64,000 nucleotides of DNA from Nordella sp. HKS 07 (GTDB lineage: Bacteria; Pseudomonadota; Alphaproteobacteria; Rhizobiales; Aestuariivirgaceae). Below the pieces are notes generated by a model. It was not told the DNA's origin, ran no database searches, and was given only the letters and a program-made list of their open reading frames with translations. The position numbers were made by a program, and so were the translations under genes. Location of the stretch: positions 5,040,001 through 5,104,000 of the forward strand of contig NZ_CP049258.1 in NCBI RefSeq assembly GCF_011046735.1. The letters run 5' to 3'. Of the stretch, positions 59,279 to 64,000 are shown one piece after another (within the stretch, counting starts at the first letter, position 1; every line of letters starts with the position of its first letter).

Positions 59279-60197
59279 TCTCTTCAACGCCATTGCCGGC
59301 CCGTTGCGCGCGCGCAAAGGCGCCGGGCGAGCAGCCGACGCGCCTTCGAAACGCGGTGCTGAAGGCGCTTGCCGACTCATAGCCGATTTCCTCGGCCAGA
59401 CGTTCGAGCGGTTTTCCGCCGCGGCTCAGAGCGTCGCGCGCCAGGATCATGCGCCAGCGCGCCAGATATTCGAGCGGCCCGCAGCCGAGCCTTTGCGAGA
59501 AGCGCAGGGCGAAGGCCGAGCGCGACATGCCGGCGAGCCGCGCCAGCCCCGCCACCGTCCAGGGCCCGCGCACATCGCCATGGAGCGCGCGCAGCGCCGG
59601 CGCCAGGGCTGCGTCGCCGAGGCCGGACAACAGACCTGTCGAGACGGGCTGGCGCTCGCGACCGGAGGAGCGCAGGCATTCGACCATCAGCACTTCGAGA
59701 AGCCGCACCAGTATGGCTTCCTTGCCCGGCCCCTCAGACGCGCATTCCTCCATGATCAGTGCGATGAGCCGCGACAACCGCCCGGTGCCGCCTTCGGACG
59801 CCCCGATATGGATCATGCGGGGCAGGAGCGAGAGGAGCAACGCTGCATTGACCGGCTCGACCTCGAAGGAGCCGCCGAGCATCGCAAGATCGGGTTCGCC
59901 CTCGGATTCGCCATACCGATATACATGCCCCGTCGGCTCCACCGGCATGCGGGGGGCGGTGGCGTCGCTATAGATAGCAAAAGCCGGCGTCGCGGGCAGG
60001 AGGACGAAATCGCCGCGCTCCAATAGTGCCGGTTCCTCGCCATCGAGTGCCAGCCAGCACTGTCCTTCGAGCACGATCGCATAGCTGGGTTTCCCATAGG
60101 CCCGGAAGCGGACACCCCATTTGCCGCGCGCCGTTATGGATTTGGTGTGCGCCGTATGCGGGCGGAGCAGGTCGATGAGGTCGCTGAACGGATCCAT
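59256..60197 (-). CDS. AraC family regulator with cupin sensor domain
   Basis: A 313-residue activator-type protein. An N-terminal cupin (about residues 25-190, with GKPSYAIVLEGQCWLALDG) precedes a double helix-turn-helix at about residues 205-300. MSRSAFALRFSQRLGCGPLEYLARWRM (in pieces) and GYESASAFSTAFRRRVGCSPGAF are the usual AraC signature. It is divergent from the SDR gene at 60289 and probably controls it. Confidence 0.92.
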   Translation of the reverse strand: MDPFSDLIDLLRPHTAHTKSITARGKWGVRFRAYGKPSYAIVLEGQCWLALDGEEPALLERGDFVLLPATPAFAIYSDATAPRMPVEPTGHVYRYGESEGEPDLAMLGGSFEVEPVNAALLLSLLPRMIHIGASEGGTGRLSRLIALIMEECASEGPGKEAILVRLLEVLMVECLRSSGRERQPVSTGLLSGLGDAALAPALRALHGDVRGPWTVAGLARLAGMSRSAFALRFSQRLGCGPLEYLARWRMILARDALSRGGKPLERLAEEIGYESASAFSTAFRRRVGCSPGAFARAQRAGNGVEEISATSGD

Positions 60198-60288
60198 CTT
60201 TGGACGTCACGTAATGAAATATGGATAGATGATTATAGATCGTCCTGAGCATTTGTCTATCCTCGCGAGAACCTCAACGGAGAGACAA

Positions 60289-61116
60289 ATGACCAGGACA
60301 ATCCTCATCACCGGAACATCGTCGGGCTATGGCAAGGCGATGGCCGAACTCTTTCATGACCGCGGCTGGAACGTAATCGCCACCATGCGCCGGCCCGACC
60401 CCGCTTTGTTTCCGGCCTCTCCGCGCCTCGCCGTACTGCCGCTCGACGTGACGAAGCCGGCCAGCGTCTCGCAGGCGATCGCCGATGGCGTCGCGGCCTT
60501 TGGCGGCATCGATGTCTGGGTGAACAATGCCGGCATCGGCCTCGTCTCAATTGTCGAGGCGACGCCCGACAGCGCCATGCGCGAGGTCTTCGAGACCAAC
60601 ACCCTCAGCGTCTTTGCCGCCTGCCGCGCCATCATCCCGCAGCTGCGGAAGCAGGGCCGCGGCACCATCATCAATGTCACGTCCAGCGTCGCGCTCGGCG
60701 TGATGCCGATGGTGGCGGTCTACGCCGCCAGCAAATGCGCCGTGGAAGGCTTCACGGAATCGCTCTCTCATGAACTGGCCGCGTTCAACGTGAAAGCGCG
60801 GCTGGTGGAGCCGGGCTATGCGCCGACCACGAACTTCGCCGACAATGTCCGTGGTCGCATGCCGGGCCTGATGCCGGATATCTATGGCGACTTCGCGCAA
60901 GGCTTCTTCGCCAGGCTCGCTGAATATCCCACCCGCTATTGCACCGAGGCCGAGGTCGCCGAGGCCACATTCGCCGCCGCGACCGAGGAAAGCGGGCGCA
61001 TCCGCTATCCGGCCGGCGTCGATTCCCAGCTCTTCGCCGGCCTGCGCTGGTCGACCTCCGAGGAGGCCTATCTGAAGGCCATGCGGGACATGTTCATGCC
61101 CGCGCCGCAGGCGTGA
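60289..61116 (+). CDS. Short-chain dehydrogenase/reductase
   Basis: A 275-residue classical SDR. The cofactor motif is ITGTSSGYGKAM at residues 7-18, NNAG is near residue 83, the catalytic serine is in VTSSVA near residue 132 and the tyrosine-lysine pair in YAASK near residue 145. ARLVEPGYAPTTNFAD near residue 176 closes the active site. GGAGAG precedes the ATG. It is divergent from the AraC regulator by 91 bp, so the two probably form a regulated pair. Confidence 0.92.
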   Translation: MTRTILITGTSSGYGKAMAELFHDRGWNVIATMRRPDPALFPASPRLAVLPLDVTKPASVSQAIADGVAAFGGIDVWVNNAGIGLVSIVEATPDSAMREVFETNTLSVFAACRAIIPQLRKQGRGTIINVTSSVALGVMPMVAVYAASKCAVEGFTESLSHELAAFNVKARLVEPGYAPTTNFADNVRGRMPGLMPDIYGDFAQGFFARLAEYPTRYCTEAEVAEATFAAATEESGRIRYPAGVDSQLFAGLRWSTSEEAYLKAMRDMFMPAPQA

Positions 61117-61131
61117 GCAGCGCGCCCGGGC

Positions 61132-61267
61132 ACCACCGCCCTCGTGTAACGCGGGCGGTGGTTCCCGCGTAGAGAGGCGATGTGGACCCGGTGCAATTGC
61201 GCCGGGTGACATGTCCATGCGGGTTTTGCATGGAAAAATCGCCGCCCCATCGCCATATTGGGGCGGC
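61132..61267 (+). promoter_or_regulatory. Hairpin-rich leader upstream of msrB-msrA
   Basis: Hairpin A pairs 61132-61141 with 61153-61162. Hairpin B pairs 61149-61155 with 61164-61170, so A and B exclude each other. Then come 61186-61196/61197-61207 (ACCCGGTGCAA with one G-T), 61215-61220/61228-61233 followed by five A, and 61241-61248/61260-61267 (GCCGCCCC/GGGGCGGC) ending 25 bp before the msrB ATG. Some may terminate the upstream SDR transcript. Confidence 0.5.
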
Positions 61268-61292
61268 AAAATCAAGAATGGAGTAAGACGCC

Positions 61293-61739
61293 ATGAGCTA
61301 CCGTAAGACCGCGGAGGCTGTCGCAAAGCTCACGCCCATCCAGTTCAAGGTGACCCAGGAGAGCGCCACCGAGCGCCCCTTCACCGGCGAATACAACGAC
61401 AACAAGGAGCCGGGCATCTATGTCGATATCGTCTCCGGCGAACCGCTTTTCGCCTCCGCCGACAAGTTCGACTCGGGCTGCGGCTGGCCGAGCTTCACCA
61501 AGCCCATCGTGCCGGCCAATATCAACGAGTTGCGCGACGTCTCGCATGGCATGATCCGCACCGAGGTGCGCTCGACGCATGGCGACAGTCATCTGGGCCA
61601 TGTGTTCCCGGACGGTCCGCCGGATCAAGGCGGGCTTCGTTACTGCATCAATTCCGCCTCCTTGCGCTTCATTCCGCGCGATGAAATGGGGGCCCAGGGC
61701 TATGGTGATTATCTGAACCAGGTGGAGGACATCCAATGA
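61293..61739 (+). CDS. msrB: Peptide-methionine (R)-S-oxide reductase MsrB
   Basis: A 148-residue repair enzyme for oxidised methionine. [11 protein letters not shown] near residue 61, [14 protein letters not shown] near residue 100 and the catalytic cysteine in [15 protein letters not shown] near residue 117 are family marks. The CxxC pairs that bind structural zinc in many MsrB proteins are missing, so it is a zinc-free type. GGAGTAAG precedes the ATG. Its TGA overlaps msrA by ATGA. Confidence 0.95.
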   Translation: MSYRKTAEAVAKLTPIQFKVTQESATERPFTGEYNDNKEPGIYVDIVSGEPLFASADKFDSGCGWPSFTKPIVPANINELRDVSHGMIRTEVRSTHGDSHLGHVFPDGPPDQGGLRYCINSASLRFIPRDEMGAQGYGDYLNQVEDIQ

Positions 61740-62242
61740 CAGAGAAAGCTGTTCTCGCTGGTGGCTGCTTCTGGGGCATGCAGGACCTCATCCGCAGGCT
61801 GCCCGGCGTCGTCGCAACCCGTGTCGGCTATACCGGCGGCGATGTGAAGAACGCCACCTATCGCAACCACGGCACCCATGCCGAAGGCATCGAGATCGTC
61901 TTCGATCCGGAGAAGATCAGCTACAGGCGGATCCTGGAGTTCTTCTTCCAGATCCATGATCCGACGACGCTGAATCGGCAGGGCAACGACAGGGGCATGG
62001 CCTATCGCTCGGCGATCTATTATCTGAACGACGCGCAGAAGCACATCGCCGAGGACACCATTGCGGACGTGAATGCCTCAGGCCTGTGGCCTGGCAAAGT
62101 GGTGACCGAGGTCGAACCCGTGGGTGATTTCTGGGAGGCCGAGCCCGAGCACCAGGATTATCTGATGAAATATCCGCACGGCTATACCTGCCACTTCCCG
62201 CGCGCCGACTGGGTCCTGCCGAAACGCCAGGCGGCCGAGTAG
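61736..62242 (+). CDS. msrA: Peptide-methionine (S)-S-oxide reductase MsrA
   Basis: A 168-residue partner of MsrB for the other sulfoxide isomer. The catalytic cysteine is in [14 protein letters not shown] near residue 11. [21 protein letters not shown] and [18 protein letters not shown] are typical. The chain ends near [13 protein letters not shown], where a cysteine could act as resolving residue. It is cotranscribed and translationally coupled with msrB. Confidence 0.96.
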   Translation: MTEKAVLAGGCFWGMQDLIRRLPGVVATRVGYTGGDVKNATYRNHGTHAEGIEIVFDPEKISYRRILEFFFQIHDPTTLNRQGNDRGMAYRSAIYYLNDAQKHIAEDTIADVNASGLWPGKVVTEVEPVGDFWEAEPEHQDYLMKYPHGYTCHFPRADWVLPKRQAAE

Positions 62243-62262
62243 CCGGGGCGGGATCCTCCCTG

Positions 62263-62573
62263 TCGTCATCGGATTCACACATCTGATGACCGGCCTGCCG
62301 CTTTACCCTCGCCCTGCAAGCGAAGCGCAGCGGGGAGAGGGAAGGGGCCCGACGCGCAGCGGCGGGAAGGGTGAGGGGCACGGCCACCGACGCAGTGAGG
62401 GCATGCTGTCGCGAGAGCGTTCAGTTGTCTGAAGTCGAACTCAATCTCGCAAGGGCCCCTCACCCTCCCATTGCTACGCAATGGGTCCCTCCCTCTCCCC
62501 GCTAAAGCGGGGCGAGGGTAAGGGCGCATCCCTCACGAGATGTGTGCATACGATAGGGGCGAAAGCCTGGATG
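62263..62573. repeat. MITE-like repeat with CACACATCT ends, long copy B
   Basis: CACACATCT (62276-62284) and AGATGTGTG (62538-62546) bound a copy almost identical to the one at 12643-12972, in the same orientation. Only about a dozen substitutions and small indels separate them. It follows msrA directly. Confidence 0.8.
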
Positions 62574-62803
62574 ACACAGCAGAGAAGAGCGGACTGTGAT
62601 GCGCGAGGCCCTGACAGGGTGGGTGAGGGTGTTCGTGCGATCATCACTTGCATTCATGGGCACATTCGAGTCAGGAAATTCCACGATCGGCGGAACCGGG
62701 AGAACTCCCTGTCCCGCGCTCTTCGCGAGAAGTCCCTGTAGTTCTCTGTAGTCGCCTGCAAATCCCCTGTTAATTCCCCTGTAAATAACAGGAGAACAAC
62801 AGG
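62574..62803. other. Gap with a small hairpin, no gene
   Basis: CCTGTTAATTCC...AACAACAGG and CCTGTAAATAACAGG near 62768-62804 form short nested stems just after the propeller gene's stop codon and could end its transcript. I see nothing else. Confidence 0.4.
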
Positions 62804-63436
62804 CTATCTGGGCCTTCGCACGGCGCGCACCTTGCTGCTGTTGCCACCGCCGCAATAGAAGCGGTCCGCTCCATCGGCTTCTAGGCCCGACACGGCGGTG
62901 CCTGCCGGCATGTCGATCTGCTGCAGCACTTCGCCGGTCTCGGGATCGATGCGCCGGATGTCGCTCTCATCACCTTCCCAGGTGCCATGCCACAGCTCGC
63001 CATCGACCCAGCTGACACCGGTGACGAAGCGCTTCGACTCGATCGTGCGCAGGATCTTGCCCGTCTCAGGGTCTATCTGGTGGATCTTGCGCTCGCGATA
63101 TTGCCCGACCCATAACGTGCCTTCGCCCCAGGCGAGACCTGAATCGCCGCCGCCGCCGGGTGCGGGAATGGTCGCGACCACGCGCCCCGACTTGGGATCG
63201 ATCTTCTGGATGCGTGCTTCCGCGATCTGCCAGAGAAACTCACCGTCGAAAGCGGTGCCGGCATCCGCGGCGACATCGATCTTGCGCACCGTCTCGCCGC
63301 TCTCGGGATCGAGCGCGTTCAGCGTGGCGCCGCCGGCGAGCCATACATTGCGCCCGTCATAGGTAATTCCGCCCACATTCTTGACATCGGGAAAGGGACC
63401 ATATTCGCGGATGATCTCGGCTTGCGATCTTTTCAT
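62804..63436 (-). CDS. Beta-propeller protein (Vgb/SMP30-like)
   Basis: A 210-residue protein of repeated blades: NALDPESGETVRKIDVAA, QKIDPKSGRVVATIPAP, HQIDPETGKILRTIESK and RRIDPETGEVLQQIDMP, each about 40-45 residues apart, with WLAGG, LWVGQY and LWHGTW strands. This fits glutaminyl-cyclotransferase-like or virginiamycin B lyase-like propellers. There is no signal peptide. The start at 63436 has AGGA upstream. It lies 85 bp downstream of the HTH gene and may be cotranscribed with it. Confidence 0.82.
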   Translation of the reverse strand: MKRSQAEIIREYGPFPDVKNVGGITYDGRNVWLAGGATLNALDPESGETVRKIDVAADAGTAFDGEFLWQIAEARIQKIDPKSGRVVATIPAPGGGGDSGLAWGEGTLWVGQYRERKIHQIDPETGKILRTIESKRFVTGVSWVDGELWHGTWEGDESDIRRIDPETGEVLQQIDMPAGTAVSGLEADGADRFYCGGGNSSKVRAVRRPR

Positions 63437-63521
63437 GCTTCTATCCTGCATCAGTTTTCCCCTCTCCCACAACGGGAGAAGGGGAAGCGCGTGAGCTCGA
63501 CGCTACGGCGACGCTCACAAT

Positions 63522-64000
63522 CTAATCACTCGCCAGCGGTGCCGGGAGTAACAATGTCGTCGTGAAACCGGGCACCGGCGGGCTCGTCCAGCGGCGCGCC
63601 CGGCCGCGGCCATAGAACTGCACCTTGTTCGCCTGCGCCAGTTCCTCGAGCGCCCGCTGCACGCTGCGCTGGCTCGCGCCTAAGGCCAGCGCCAGGGCCG
63701 AGCTCGACCAGGATTCGCCATCGGCAAGAAAGGCCAGAACCGAAGCATGCTTCTCCTCGACGGGACGTGCCAGCACCATCACCTCCTGCGCCTTGGCCGG
63801 CTCCAGCACGAAGCCGCGTTCCGTCGCGCTGATGCGTGCGTGCCGGTGCAGCATCCGGCGCAGCCGCCCGATCTCGACGCGCAGTCGCGCGCGGTGCGAC
63901 TCATCGGCATGCTTTGCGCCGAAGGCCCGGGCGAGCAGCACATCGCGCGCCACATCCTTGGGCCACGCCTCGGCCAGGACGCGGGCGAGCGCGAAGAGAA
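63522..64000 (-). CDS. Helix-turn-helix regulator, 5' part beyond the window
   Basis: The frame is open to the window edge, so the N terminus is missing; 158 residues are visible. One part, AKDV-type helices then RLRVEIGRLRRMLHRHARI, resembles a helix-turn-helix or OmpR-like dimer segment. The end has a winged helix: ALALALGASQRSVQRALEEL near the middle and NKVQFYGRGRARRW as the wing. It is probably the regulator of the adjacent propeller gene. The closing PGFTTTLLLPAPLASD is short and unstructured. Confidence 0.7.
   Translation of the reverse strand, partial: LFALARVLAEAWPKDVARDVLLARAFGAKHADESHRARLRVEIGRLRRMLHRHARISATERGFVLEPAKAQEVMVLARPVEEKHASVLAFLADGESWSSSALALALGASQRSVQRALEELAQANKVQFYGRGRARRWTSPPVPGFTTTLLLPAPLASD

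Overview
The window is GC-rich, densely packed bacterial DNA and almost certainly comes from an alphaproteobacterium, most likely of the order Hyphomicrobiales (Rhizobiales). That placement is inferred from the gene families (an Ohr/OhrR pair, a DUF993 protein, ribose-type ABC transporters, many TetR regulators) and from many short palindromic intergenic repeats that resemble the Rhizobium intergenic mosaic elements I know from memory. I recognised no rRNA, tRNA, CRISPR array or phage module.

Layout. 0.35-12.6 kb is a patchwork of small stress and metabolic genes: two TetR units, a saccharopine-dehydrogenase-like oxidoreductase, VOC, GST, flavin reductase, cupin, methyltransferase, an SRPBCC/ArsR pair, a Na/Pi symporter-like protein, 3-methyladenine DNA glycosylase, a SnoaL-like protein and an NAD-dependent epimerase. 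12.6-13.7 kb is noncoding and rich in repeats. 13.7-20.0 kb holds a mercuric-reductase-like flavoprotein and, convergent with it, a complete HlyD/RbbA/YhhJ-type ABC exporter. 20.4-29.8 kb holds an L,D-transpeptidase, a GH1 protein with an altered active-site motif, KatG, an alpha/beta hydrolase, a HEAT-repeat protein, an NDH-like flavoprotein and a ChaA-type antiporter.

29.8-48.6 kb is the most interesting part. It looks like one regulon built from several transcription units: a ribose-type ABC transporter with two different permeases, a GMC oxidoreductase, two aldo/keto reductases, a MaoC hydratase, a YdiF-type CoA-transferase, an enoyl-CoA hydratase, an acyl-CoA dehydrogenase, an SDR, a DUF993 aldolase-like protein and a sugar-isomerase-like TIM barrel. 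A TetR gene lies at one end. The same 16-bp palindrome, RTAAC-N6-GTTAY, lies in front of the TetR gene, between the acyl-CoA dehydrogenase and AKR/MaoC units, and between the CoA-transferase and second AKR units. A related but imperfect palindrome precedes the transporter operon. Together they suggest uptake of a sugar-like or polyol-like compound, its oxidation, CoA activation and beta-oxidation-like breakdown. I cannot match this gene set to a pathway I know. A lower-GC pair (DUF429, thermonuclease) sits inside the cluster.

48.7-64 kb is mostly housekeeping and stress: lytic transglycosylase, Ohr/OhrR with two clear operators, RecQ, a MmcQ/YjbR protein, a zinc alcohol dehydrogenase, D-Ala-D-Ala ligase, an unrecognised conserved-looking protein, a FAD monooxygenase, an AraC regulator, an SDR, MsrB-MsrA behind a hairpin-rich leader, a beta-propeller protein and a partial HTH regulator.

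Three genes carry a frameshift explained by one surplus G on the coding strand (secreted protein at 4.2 kb, AKR at 40.2 kb, GMC oxidoreductase at 41.5 kb). These may be real lesions or sequencing errors. Three gene remnants were also found: an ABC-F ATPase, an L,D-transpeptidase, and the 3' end of the TIM-barrel isomerase.
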